Source: Cryptomeria japonica (Eukaryota; Streptophyta; Pinopsida; Cupressales; Cupressaceae). From it: a DNA stretch of 64,000 bases. The notes beneath the pieces are model-generated. The model saw only the letters and a list, made by a program, of their open reading frames with translations. It did not search any database and was not told the DNA's origin. Positions 10,727-21,230 of the stretch are shown piece by piece. Made by a program: the position numbers and the translations under genes. The stretch spans positions 626,135,740 to 626,199,739 of the forward strand of contig NC_081415.1 of the NCBI RefSeq assembly GCF_030272615.1. The letters are read 5' to 3'. Numbering within the stretch: the stretch's first letter is position 1; the number at the start of each line of letters is the position of its first letter.

Positions 10727-12571
10727 GAGGTGGATTGTCAGTTGATTACCTGTCTCAAGCGTCGCGATAATGAGTATCAGTGTGAAGGGCCTTATCATAT
10801 TAAGTGCTTGGTTAATTTAAATGTTTTAAAAGACTACTTGAAAAATAATAAAATCACCTTGGTTTTCAATTCCAGCGTCTCTATTCTTTAGCATTTGGTC
10901 AGTTTGTGCTCCTTTGAGGGTTTCAACTGGAACAGCCATCACATTATGGGAGGAAATATCAACCACAATGAGCCTACCAGCTATGATAGTTGGAAAGGTG
11001 AAAGGAAAATTTGGTGAATGTTGCACAGATATGGCTTCACCGATTACATGGAGAAATTGCATGGGAGCAAGAAGTCTATTTCCCGTGGTTTTGCCAAGGG
11101 CTGGAAAAATAATGAAGTTACTTTGTTCAATCAGACCTAGAAAGTGGATGAAGATTTGGTGGCTGAGGTGACTGGATTGTAGAAGGATGGCATCAAGTTT
11201 TATAAAGACCGCAAGTTCTCGATGGAAGCCATCAAGAATTTCCCCAAAAATGAAGAAGAAAGAGCATGGCTTGCCAAAAAGGATAATGCTTCCTATTATC
11301 TCTCTAATCAGGTAAAATCTTTCTGGCAGAAAATGTTGAAAGTTTTAATGGAGTACCTTACGGTTGATGGTAGGTTTTTGAAAGTGTACAATTACCACTT
11401 TGTTATCCTTAACCATTTTTGCCATGGATCTAAGATATCATTGCCCTTCTACTTGGCCTCCTCCTTTAATGATAGTTTGGCTGACCATGCTGAGAAACCT
11501 AATTCCTACCCCATTTCTCACCAAGGCCTTATTTTGTTAATATATGAGCATCTAAAGGGTAAAGCTAAGGCTAATAGGGATGATCCCTTTGTGGAGAATG
11601 CCCATATTTTTTAGGATTATGACGGATTTGATTCTAATGGGGACTCTTCTAATCTTCCTCCGAAAAATAAACTGAGGGTTAGTGAAAAAGCTAAAGAAGA
11701 CATTGGAGAGAATGTTGGTTATGAGCAAGAGCAGGAGAAGGAGGTGGAAGAAGAGGTGAAGAATGAGCAGGAGGAGGGTGAGGGTGAGGAAGGGGATGAG
11801 CAGAGAGAAGAGGATGTTGAAGAGTCAAAGGTGAAGGATAATCCCTATGTTTCGGATAACAAGGATGATGTTTAGCATAACATGGAGGAGGGAAACCCTA
11901 GGTCTGAGGATTCTGCCCCAGAAATGAAGAGTGCGAAGTCCATTCTGAATGCTACTAGAAATAGCACTCTCGAAATGTTCAATTTCTAGAAGTGGGTGAT
12001 TCATAACATCACTAGCATTCAGGAAAAATAGACAGAGCTGGATTTTAAAATTGAAAACTTGATTAAGGATATCAACATTAAAGGTAAAGAGGATAATGCG
12101 AAGGATACTAGTGTTGCAGAGGATGAAAAAGAAATTTTGGACTAGCCGGAAAGTGAGATTATAAAGGGAGATTCGAAGCACCTAGAGGATGTGGTAAGGA
12201 TTCTCAAAGAAAAGGATGAGTCTGATAATGGTCTAATAAACAATCAGATTCAAAAAACTGAGAGTGCTTTGAAGAAATTCATGGAGCATAGTTTGGCTAT
12301 GTTGAAGGTGTCTTCTCAAAACATGAATGCATTGATTGCTTGCCTGGAGAAGGATAAGTAGAATAAAGAAACTATGATTATTGATGATGAGTCGGCATCT
12401 AGTTCTGTTCAACACTCCTCCAGACGTAGAACCAGGCAAAATGCAAGTGAGCTGGAGCTGAAGACCAAAGGCAATCAACAGATGCAAGAAAATAAAGACC
12501 TAAAAGAGGCATCTAATGCGATGATGATGATGGTCAAGGATGCGGAAGAGACTATAAAGATTTTCACCTAA
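10727..12571 (+). pseudogene. accessory ORF downstream of LINE RNase H, acidic and coiled-coil
   Basis: One frame can be followed for about 610 codons with around nine stops, mostly TAG. The N-terminal half looks globular: HRYGFTDYMEKLHGSKKSIS, then RKFSMEAIKNFPKNEEERAW, YLTVDGRFLKVYNYHFVILN and SKISLPFYLASSFNDSL. Next come a strongly acidic segment (EEEVKNEQEEGEGEEGDEQR, about 11745-11810) and heptad-rich helices ending in basic SSRRRTRQNASE. I do not recognise the family with certainty. The spacing of its conserved hydrophobic block resembles ORF2 of elements H and J. It may be a third LINE ORF or a captured gene. Confidence 0.6.
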
Positions 12572-12780
12572 AATGTAATTTTGTTCTAGGTGTGCCAGTC
12601 TCTCACTGACCTTTTGTTGTTCTTTACTTTGGCTGTTGTCCTTTATGTTGTTCTTTTGCAGCCTTTCTCTCTTTGTTTTGTTTTCTCTAGTTTCTCTATT
12701 GCTTATCTTTTCGTTATGTAAGTGGGTTTTGGGTCCCTTAAAACCTGATTTTCCTTAATCAAAAACACAAAGAACACAAG
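12572..12780 (+). other. probable LINE 3' untranslated tail
   Basis: A T-rich stretch is followed by GGGTTTTGGGTCCCTTAAAA and a short A-rich end (AATCAAAAACACAAAG, about 12759-12775). This is the place and composition expected of a LINE 3' end, but there is no long poly(A) and no target duplication could be paired. Confidence 0.4.
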
Positions 12781-13639
12781 TCAAACACAACTACTTAAGG
12801 AGAATTGGCTTTACTACTATTTCTCCACCCGTAACCCAGTATCCTTTCGGCTCACATAGCCTTGTCACCCCCTAAAGGGCACCCATGTTTTTGTCTTTAT
12901 GAGAGCTAGTGGATTCTTGTTAGGAGCCTCACAATAAGTACTAAAAAGAGGATTTCTCACTTATGCACAAGAGGAACTTATGGTGAGTGTCTTCAGGAGA
13001 GATTCTTCCCCCTCCCTACACTAAGAAAATAGGAGTGTTCGGAGGTGAACCGGGTAGCTTCTACCTAAAAGAAGGTGCTAGTAAGGGAATATGTTCAATG
13101 CATCGGGGTATAAAATCAATTAAGAGGTATCCCAACCTTGAGAACCAAGGTTTTACGCACCACAAGGGTACTAGAGGAGAGCTATTCATGAGCAATGTCA
13201 TCAATCATAGCTTTCACCATGATTGCATTTTTTTATAGTGGGTTGAAGACTTGGTTTTAGGCATTCCCACTTGGGTCATTTCCTCTCACCCAACCTTATA
13301 GGATACTTGGTAGGTAGGCCCTCTAGATCTAAAATGCACTAGGAAAATAAAAGAGACCTCTGTTGGTTTGGCTTCTTGATCACCCAATTAAGGGGAGAGC
13401 ATAATACATACCACTTCAGCTCTGAAACACGCAAGACAAATTGTAAATTTAATCGCCTAAGTTAGACTCGATGCCTAATTTATCAAAGGAAAGGCACATA
13501 GTTTGGCTTGTTTATTCTTTGACTTGTGAGACTTGTAGGAAAATAATCCGTAGTCTACAAATTTCATGTCTTTGACCTGGGAAAATGTACCTGCAAGCGA
13601 GAATATAGCAACCAGTTTCGTAAAAATTAGTTTTCTAAA

Positions 13640-13900
13640 CAATTTATCAAATGCACTAAACTTTTGATCATATGTGCTACTCTGAAGTGCAAATGCGCTA
13701 TCCTATAAACTATATGCATGAATCTATAATTTAAATGTGCTATTCTATATGTACTATTCTACATATTGAATGCACTAAACTGGAAATTAAATATGATAAA
13801 AGAAGTGTTATATGCGCAATTCTAGAAAGTGTGTGCTCTAAACTAGATGTTGTATGCACTATTTTGTATATCGTGTGCGTTGTTCTGGGAATTTTCCCAT
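13640..13900. repeat. degenerate minisatellite with TGCGCTATTCT-like units
   Basis: Units like AAATGCGCTATCCTATAAAC, ATGTGCTATTCTATATGTAC and ATGCACTATTTTGTATATCG recur every 25-30 bp with heavy divergence. No coding sense is seen. Such arrays are common in leaders of long plant gypsy elements (family knowledge). Confidence 0.5.
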
Positions 13901-13960
13901 CCAGTCCAGAAAATACCTACAATTTTTGGAACAAAAACTTCAAATTTGGGCAAAAGAAGC

Positions 13961-13977
13961 CCCATGCTGGGTGCCAA
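13961..13977 (-). other. putative primer-binding site of gypsy-like element
   Basis: The minus strand reads TTGGCACCCAGCATGGG, close to the TGGCGCCC...GTGGGG site common in plant Ty3-gypsy elements. It lies 3 bp from the LTR end. The tRNA cannot be assigned with confidence. Confidence 0.5.
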
Positions 13978-13980
13978 AAA

Positions 13981-15513
13981 TGTACATAGGAAAAATTAAC
14001 ACCTAATATACCAATGGAACATTATATTGAAGGAATTTAATTGAAATCAAAAGACATATAAATGCAAGAAAATCCATCAATTGCATCTCATTATCCTCTA
14101 TCTCCAAGGACCTATTTAGTCTTCAATTAGTGCTCTGAGATTATGCAAAAATGATTCAAATAGATGACTACTTGAAGAAAGAGTTTTACAAAATGAGATG
14201 ATGCATTTAAACTTATATGAGAGCATATGTAAGCTAAGAACTAATCAAATGATGATAATGATATTGTTAAGTGCAGCTATAATGATAATATGGATACTAA
14301 GATATGAATATTAAGCTACCAATGATGCCATGATATGAGCTAAATATATGAAAATGCTACTAATATACTCTTAAAACAAAGCTAAAATGGATGCACAAAT
14401 TCAACTGACAAACTAGCATTAGTTGGATGCAAAAATTTAAAAATCCTAAACATGTTGGAAATGCCTCTATTTATAGACTTTCCAAGGCAAAAGATGATGT
14501 GGCAATAATCAAGGGTTGAGATTCAACTTGGAGAAATGGATGGTGAGGATGCAAAAGACATTTATGAAGATAGTGCAAGTGGTTGAAGGTTGAAAATGGT
14601 TGCTCATATTTATGACCAAGTATGGGCTAGGTTATGGGCTCAAGGAGACAACCTTCATTACATGAGCATGGAGAAGTACTTAAGAGGTAAGGTGACAAGC
14701 ACCCATATTAATGTGAATAAATCCTCTTTAAATAATTTTCAAAATATTATTTTTACTTGTCACATGTTGAGGTGGTCATGAAGTGGAAAGGTAGGAGGAT
14801 GTGAATTTTGAATGAAATATGGTGGGTTTTGAAGAAATTTGAAAAAGTGAATTATATATTTAAATTAAAGAATTTAACTATATAATAGAAGAATATTTAA
14901 ATGATTTGCATCCAAATAATAATATTCTCCAAGACAAATTTATGTGTATATAGGGTCTTATTGGTACATTCTAAGTTTGTGGATCATTCCCAAAATGTGT
15001 AGAGCTAAATGGAATATCATTAGAGGCATTATGAGCCCTAGGGATAACTTTCCCATGGTTTGTGACACATTATTATATTTTGAAAAGCATCATCATGTGT
15101 TTTGAGGTCGACATACAAGTTTTACCATACCTTGGGCTTTGTGAAACCTTGTGGTTGACGCAAACCTTTAGTACAACTAGAGAAACACAATTAAGATTAT
15201 TTTGTAATCAATTCATAGTATTTGAGTTTTTCATAATAGAGTAATCATTAGAATTAGAAATTATCAAACCACCAAACTCATGGGATTGTGATCAGGCTAG
15301 TGAACCCATTGTAATATCATGTAATGCCTTTTGGTAAGCCTCTAAGCTCTAAACATCCTGCATATGAAGGCATGTGATGCAATATAATGTTGCAGATGAT
15401 GAAATCAATAAAAAATCATGTTTGCTCAACATTTTCTTGTGTTATTTTTTTTGTGTTGAGCTTTATGTTGCATGGTTAGACAGTCCTTTTTGGACCCTAT
15501 GATTGTCGCTACA
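13981..15513 (-). repeat. gypsy-like LTR (5' LTR, minus orientation)
   Basis: On the plus strand it starts TGTACATAGG and ends GATTGTCGCTACA, giving TGTA...TACA termini. The minus strand therefore begins TGTAGCGACAATC, a start typical of some plant gypsy LTRs. A TATA box on the minus strand (14468-14475) and the adjacent primer-site-like sequence support the call. It abuts LINE sequence at 15514 (candidate TSD CCAAA). The second LTR was not found, so the element is truncated. Confidence 0.6.
14468..14475 (-). promoter_or_regulatory. TATA box of gypsy-like LTR
   Basis: The minus strand reads CTATAAATAGAGGC. It lies about 490 bp before the primer-site end of the LTR, a plausible core promoter position. 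Confidence 0.5.
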
Positions 15514-15935
15514 CCAAAATTATGGGAATGGAAGACCAAAAATCTCCCTTAAGCTAATTAGGTTATTGGAGGAGATTTCAACATGGTAGAAAATAACATT
15601 GATCACAACTAGCATAATAAGGTTAAATTGAGTAATGAGGAGTTTGATAAATAGTTCTTCTATTGGAATTATCTTGGAGTTGTTGGCCCTATTTATAAAA
15701 GACTACCTATCTATAATAACAATTGGTTTACATGGTCTAACTCTATATTAGGAGCTAATAGGAAACTCTGTATACTTTATAGGTTTTATATCTCTCCTAA
15801 CCTATAATTATTCTATGTGGCCAATGGGTGTTGGGTTAAAGTAGATTACTCTACTTTATAATATGATCAATTTCCCATCATTTGTCCTTTGAAGGAATAA
15901 GGAAAATAAGAGATTTACGCATTTTCTTTGAAACT
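15514..15935 (+). pseudogene. LINE endonuclease fragment
   Basis: The frame gives PKLWEWKTKNLP, then VIGGDFNMVENNIDHN and later NNWFTWSNSILGANRKLC and FYISPNL, the GDFN...TWSN...R pattern of the APE-like endonuclease that starts plant LINE ORF2. Several TAG/TAA codons interrupt it. The left part was displaced by the gypsy-like LTR and the right part by copia G. It nicks target DNA to prime reverse transcription in a live LINE; this piece is dead. Its relation to the LINE at 409-12780 is unknown. Confidence 0.75.
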
Positions 15936-15999
15936 CAACACTACACATCTAAAATTCCTTCTTTTGTTGCTACTTTAGTTGTGTTGGAAACTTGAGTTG

Positions 16000-16904
16000 T
16001 GTTGTCATTAATGTCACAGATTGTGTTAATGAAGAAGTGAATAGGATGTTGTAGTTGTTCCATTGTATAGATGTATTATATGGTCCGTAAATAAGTGTCC
16101 AAATGTTTTTATTTTATTTGGTGGTGATGTTGAGTAAGTATGAGGTGTCTCCAGAAGGTAATAGTAGTGGAAGTTGCAATATGTAGGAAAGAGTATTTAA
16201 AGTCCTTATGGAATAATGTTTTGCATTCCTCTATTTTTTTAAGATTATGCTTTTGGTTTTGGACATAATGTCTACATTGTGTAGATGTTGAACTATCATG
16301 TTTTCAGGTCCTCAATTGTTCAGATGGTGAAGATTGGTTATTGTACTTTGTTGATAGTGAGGTTTTCTATCAAGACTAGTCAGGGGAATGCTTTTTATTG
16401 CTTTGCTATGTTGTTTGTTGTGTTGTGACTTGGAGGATATGTTCATATGGTTTGTGTAATGTTCTAGTTTATATCTTAAGTGTTGGTTTGATCAGAAAGT
16501 GAAGTTTTGTTGGTTTGTGATTTGGCATGTTTAGTTGTGTTGGTCTTTGATAGACTCAGTTAGTTTATCTTATTTGGATCATACTCTTCTAGTCCAAATA
16601 TGCATTGGAGATTGACTTTAAAGGTTGAAAATAGGTAATTTGCCTTGAAAGATTATTTTTGGGCCAACTATTTAATGAGATTTATTTATTTTCTACATAT
16701 TGTGTTGGATGTTGACTTTGGAGAATGTGTTAGCATGTGTGGTTTGTTGGAATTGACTTAGAAAGATGTGTTCTAATGTATTTAGGTCACCTCCATCTCC
16801 TGCAATGGACCACATTGTGTATAGTTGCTTGTGGCGGCCAACTTTATGTAATTCATGTATATTGTGTGTGTGGCTAACATAGTTCAGGGTTTCAATGAAT
16901 AACA
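16000..16904 (+). repeat. 5' LTR region of element G
   Basis: From TGTTGTCATTAATGTCACAG onward it aligns to 61320-61854, for example in ATAGTAGTGGAAGTT, GATAGTGAGGTT and TGTTGGTTTGATCAG. Past about 16570 the partner is lost to K, so the true LTR end cannot be fixed. A TRIM begins at 16905. Confidence 0.65.
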
Positions 16905-17247
16905 TGTTGGCAGTGGGCCAGCATCCCTCGTGGGGATTCGTGACATGGTTTAATAGCCTCCTATGGATTCTATAAGTCTATTGGTTGTATCAGGCATTGA
17001 CAGGTTGATCTTTTGGTGTAACGGGAACCCTATCTTGTAACAAGTGGTATCAAAGCTTGGTCACAGGTTCAAATCATGCAAGTCATGGTGAGTGACGTTG
17101 GGAGGGGGATTATTGGTAGTGGTATAGCATCCCTCTTAGGGATTCGTGGCATGGTTTAACAGCCTCTTGTGGATTCTATAAGTTTAGCAATTGTTTCAGG
17201 CATTGACAGGTCGATCTTTTGGTGCAATAGCAACCCTACTTGTAACA
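16905..17247 (+). mobile_element. TRIM 1: miniature LTR retrotransposon, 343 bp
   Basis: LTRs at 16905-17042 (138 bp) and 17111-17247 (137 bp) flank a 68-bp core holding a primer site AGTGGTATCAAAGC (17043-17056) and a purine tract GGAGGGGGAT (17101-17110). The flanks TAACA and TAACC form a near-perfect duplication. The right LTR starts TA instead of TG, one deamination. It encodes nothing and must be copied in trans. TRIM 2 at 20456 has the same total length and layout. Confidence 0.9.
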
Positions 17248-18279
17248 TAACCTAGTATAAATGGAAGTTTGGATGTGTGAATTGATGTGTGGATTGTTAT
17301 GAACTGGATGTGAATAGGAATATTGTTGAGATGTCTATAACTATGTTGATATATGTTAATCAGCCTAGTGTGTATTGGAAAGAAGTTGTGCATATTGTTC
17401 TTAACAAAGTACAATTAAGAGTGAATCATACAAAGACATGTTATGAGCTCTGGCATGGAAGAATACACATTGTCAACTATTTCAGAATATTTAAAAGCAA
17501 GTGCTACATAAGAAGATATGAACTTGGAAAATTTTGATGCAAGATCAAATGAAATAATATTCTTGAGATACTCTACAAAGAGAAAGAGTTACTAATGTTA
17601 CAACAAGAGGGTGAAGAAGATTGTGGAAAGTATGAATGTCAAATAGAGTGAAGAATGGAATCATGTTGCACCTAAATCTAAGGTTAGGATAGAGGATGCT
17701 CAAGTTGTTGCAGAAGAGAGGGAATTTTTGAAAGAAAAAGAAGAGACAAATGTTGAAGAAAAGGAACCAAAACAAGCACCTACGACACCTATAATGTATG
17801 TGCGCAAGGACCATTTAGAATATCAAATCATTGGAGATAGACAAGAAGAATACTTTCTAAGATTAGTGAACAAGCAAAATTTTGTTTTATGTCTCAGGTG
17901 GAGTCAAAAAAAATTGCAGAAGCTAGCAAGGATGAAGGTTGGATGAAAGCACTAGAAGAGTAATTGAATCAAATAGAAAAGAATCAAACATAGAAATTGG
18001 CACCTATAATAGTACACAAGAATGTGATAGGAACAAAGTGGTTGTTTTCAAATAAGTTGAATGAAGATAGACAAGTCACAAGGAATAAGGCAAGACTAGT
18101 TTGTAAAGGCTATTCACAAATTGGTTATAGACTTTGAGGAGACTTTTTCTCTGGTAGCTAGGATGGAAGATATAAGGATGTTTCTTGCATTTTCTACATA
18201 TAAGAACTTTAGGGTAAATCAGATAGATGTCAAGTTGGCATTTTTGAAAGGAGAACTTGAAGAAGACATGTATATTGAA
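17248..18279 (+). pseudogene. element G Pol: integrase C-terminus and RT start
   Basis: The frames give CYELWHGRIHIVNYFRIFKS and KCYIRRYE (integrase C-terminal region), an acidic linker, then [31 protein letters not shown] and QIDVKLAFLKGELEEDMYIE of RT. It stops at IEQP, exactly where B inserted, and continues at 52165 with DGFKLSEDPDMV. Frameshifts and TAG stops are frequent, making it the most decayed coding layer here. Confidence 0.85.
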
Positions 18280-18284
18280 CAACC

Positions 18285-19967
18285 TATTGATATGTGGTAA
18301 TTGATCATGCAAGTATTGTTAGCAGAAATCAAGAAGGGAGACTAAGAGGGGGGTGAATCAGTCTTCACCAGACTAACAAACTTGACCACAAAAAATAGAT
18401 CTGATAAACTGTAGCTATAAGACATATAAGTAAAATGAAGGCACAACACCAAGATGTTGACATGGAAAACCTAGTTAAGGGAAAAACCACGATTGGAACC
18501 TACCCACAGTAAGATGATACTCTATAGTAGTATGTAAAAATATTACAATGGGGAATGCACATGCATTCAGGCACACTTCCTAGAGCTCACTGCTCCAATA
18601 TAATGGCCCAAAAGGCTACAACCCTTAGGGAAGTCTCACTTACTTACAATAAGGTTCAGACTACAATCCGAAAGAAATGAACTGAAGAATAGCATCTCCA
18701 AATGCCTCATTACAGTTCCGGTTAAGCACGGATGTCTCCTCTACAACACCAATATCTCCTCAATCTCAATGCCAAAGGATAAATCACTTGTTTGCACATA
18801 AACATCTCTCATATAATGTAGACACAACATCGACACCTAAATTACATGAATATATCACCTATATATAAAATTCATCAACCTTGATAACAAGGTCGGCTAA
18901 ACCCTCAACCCTCAATTACAAAATTACAAAATTACAACAAACGGTACAAAGATCAACCACAAAACCAATATAATGATTTGCATACAATAGCATGGATCTA
19001 AATCAAATTTCCAAATGCACAACTCCACTATAAATCACGCCAAGATCAATCGCAACACGCTACATCACCAAGAAAACCGCATAACACGAAAATCATCACT
19101 GTTTGATGAAAACCACCAAAACTCGCACAATGATCAATATGGGTCACTAAAACAAATAGGACAAGACTAGGAAACACCAGCAAGCATGTTAGAATCATCA
19201 GGAACATCTATACCAACACCACTTTTCAAATCTTCATTGATCAACATTTGAAATCTCAATAACACAACCAATCGGCAACTGTCACAAAGAAAGATAACTT
19301 GTGGAGCACCAAATCATGAACCATTTGAAATGAAGATAAAAAAGACCATCCCAGGAAATATCCCAAAATATCAGCACAAGATCTAATCATACCAGTATAT
19401 ACAGGAGGATATACCGAACTCTACAAAATAGTTATCAGCAAAATAAAAGCAGCAAACAGGATCATAAGATTTTCCCAATTTGCAATCACCGAAGCAATAC
19501 ACGGGAATATGCTGACATCAATGACAACACCATATCCTAGCAGCATTAATAACCAAAATATCCAAAAAGTACTATACACTCATTATGTATCCTTGTCGAG
19601 GTTTGGGGTAGGGCCAGGCCCTAAGCGGAGGTTCTGGGGCGCAACCCCTGAGGAAATATTTTTTACCATTTTTTGTTGAGAAAAAACAACATTGAAAAAA
19701 ACCCTAAAAATAACTAACTTTGAGTGTTGCCCTAAAATTGCTTGTTATAAGAGCATAGAAAAAAAAAGGAATTGTAATGGTGTTGTACTAATTTACTAGA
19801 TAATAAGAAAAGATTAGACAGTTGTGTTTTGTGGATGTAGCCCATGTTGGGTGAGCCACATTAAATCTTTGAGTTATCTGTGTTATGCATTTTTCTTCAT
19901 CTTTTGTGTTTGTATCTACATATAATTATTAATTTATATTTTCTCTGGATTTTCCTAAACCCTAACA
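18285..19967 (+). repeat. 5' LTR of element B, split by solo LTR F
   Basis: 18285-18316 and 19573-19967 match the right LTR 51757-52164, for example in ATTATGTATCC, GAGGTTTGGGGT and CCTAAACCCTAACA. Without F and its duplicated target it is about 427 bp. The first two bases are TA rather than TG, consistent with one G-to-A change. Confidence 0.9.
18317..19567 (-). mobile_element. element F: solo LTR inside B's left LTR
   Basis: The 1251 bp run from TGTTAGCAGAAATC to ATATCCAAAA, flanked by AGTAT (18312-18316) and AGTAC (19568-19572). Near its start it has the AAGAGGGGGGTGAATCAG block, and at 18462-18490 the hairpin, both in the minus orientation seen in E. With only one LTR and no internal part it is a solo LTR left by recombination between the LTRs of a full element. 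Confidence 0.8.
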
Positions 19968-19982
19968 ATTGGTATCAGAGCC
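19968..19982 (+). other. primer-binding site of element B
   Basis: ATTGGTATCAGAGCC follows the left LTR directly. It is complementary to initiator tRNA-Met. Confidence 0.92.
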
Positions 19983-20029
19983 ATGTATTTCTGTAAATTG
20001 GCAGGGACTTTCAGATTTGAGTGGGAGCA

Positions 20030-21230
20030 ATGGAAGAAACCAAATTCAAGGTCGAGAAGTTCAACGGCCTGAATTATCAGTTATGGAAAATATAGTTGAA
20101 GGATTGTTTATATCAAAAGGATCTGTGGCGGCCATTGGAAGGAAAGACAATGAAGTTGACTGTGATCAAATGAAGATTGGGATATTCTAGATAGAAAGGC
20201 ACTAAGAACCATTTGGTTGTGCCTTGCATTGTCTATAGCATTCAATATATCAAAAAAAACAACGACTACAGAACTGATGTCATAACTGGCTAAACTATAT
20301 GAGAAAGCCTCAGCTTTAAATAAGATATTTCTTATGAAATGTTTGTTTAATATGAAAATGAGTGAGGGACAACCTGGAGCAGATCATTTTTTTGAATTTA
20401 ATACAATTAGCAGTCAATTGACTTCTATAAAAGTTAACTTTGATGAAGAGGTTAGTGTTGGCAGTGGTCCAGCATCCCTCGTTGGGAATCATGACATGGT
20501 TTAACTGCCTTTTGTGGATTCTATAAGTCTAGTGGTTGTATCAGGCATTGACAAGTCAATATTTTGGTACAACGGCAACCCTATCTTGTAACAAATGGTA
20601 TCAGAGCTTGGTCACAGGTTCAAATCATGCAGGCTGCAGTGAGTGATGCTGGGAGGGGGATTGTTGGTAGTGGGTCAGTGTCCCTCATGGGGATTCATGA
20701 CATGGTTTAATAGCCTCCTATGATAATATAAGTCTAGTGGTTGTATCAGGCATTGACATGTTGATCTTTTGGTGAAATGGCAACCCTAGCTTGTAACAGT
20801 TAGGGCTCTCTTAATTTTATGTTCTTTTCCAGAAAGTTGGAATAGATTGGTTATGGTTGTAAGTAACTTTGTCTCTGATACAAACACTTTTAAATTTTAT
20901 GTTGTTGGTGTTATCCTAAGCAAGAAAATGCGATGAAAAAGAATGGGTGAGACTTCAACATCATCGGGTACTATTTTGAATGTAGAGAACAAGGGAAGAT
21001 CAAAGGAAAGAGGAAAAAGCCCTGGGCGTGAGAAGTCACGAGGGAAGTAAAAGAAAGGACACTCTCAATCCAGAGGAAGAAAGGATTGTTGGTACTATGG
21101 AAAGCCGATAAATTTAAAGAAAGATTGTTGGTCTCAAAAAAACAATCAAGGAGTCAGAAATGAAGATGACAATAAGGAATCTAATGTTGCAAGTAATACT
21201 TTACAAGATACCTTGATTCTATGTTTAGAT
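20030..21230 (+). pseudogene. element B Gag, split by TRIM 2
   Basis: The ATG at 20030 starts MEETKFKVEKFNGLNYQLWK, a classic TNT1-type Gag opening. The frame then slips, but LAKLYEKASALNKIFLMKCL and MKMSEGQPGADHFFEFN remain readable up to 20455. After TRIM 2 it goes on from about 20804 to SRGRKDCWYYGKPINLKKDC, the zinc knuckle with substitutions. Several frameshifts and TAG codons make it non-functional. Gag would form the particle shell. Confidence 0.85.
20456..20798 (+). mobile_element. TRIM 2: miniature LTR retrotransposon, 343 bp
   Basis: LTRs at 20456-20593 and 20662-20798 begin TGTTGG and end TTGTAACA. The core has primer site AATGGTATCAGAGC (20594-20607) and purine tract GGGAGGGGGA (20651-20660). 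A perfect GTTAG duplication flanks it (20451-20455, 20799-20803). It interrupts B's gag. No coding capacity. Confidence 0.95.

Larger units (their letters stand above)
409..12780 (+). mobile_element. LINE (non-LTR retrotransposon) remnant, split by element A
   Basis: The reading frame at 409-888 stops at the TTCTC target site and resumes after A at 8234, giving one RT with its palm motif LDLEKAYDRV just past the junction. The body runs through RT, zf-RVT and RNase H (to 10678), then a third acidic ORF (about 10727-12571), a T-rich tail and a weak A-rich end near 12767 (AATCAAAAACACAAAG). The 5' part (ORF1, endonuclease) lies beyond the window or was cut off by the LTR at 1-408. Whether the third ORF belongs to the LINE is inferred from its position before the A-rich end. 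Confidence 0.75.
12781..13980 (-). mobile_element. non-coding leader of a gypsy-like element (inferred)
   Basis: There is no coding similarity on either strand. It lies directly downstream, in minus orientation, of the primer-site-like sequence at 13961-13976 and the LTR at 13981-15513, so it is best explained as the untranslated leader of that element, truncated at its far end. It contains a degenerate tandem array (13640-13900). The boundary with the LINE tail is uncertain. Confidence 0.4.

Noticed and set aside
11825-12487. Minus-strand hydrophobic open frames
   Set aside because: Antisense shadows of the acidic/coiled-coil LINE accessory ORF.
13735-13989. 84-residue Cys-rich frame
   Set aside because: Arises from the degenerate minisatellite; periodic C and no stop pressure, no known domain.
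19968-19982. tRNA-Met gene suggested by TGGTATCAGAGC
   Set aside because: It is a primer-binding site adjacent to LTRs; no cloverleaf around any of the copies.
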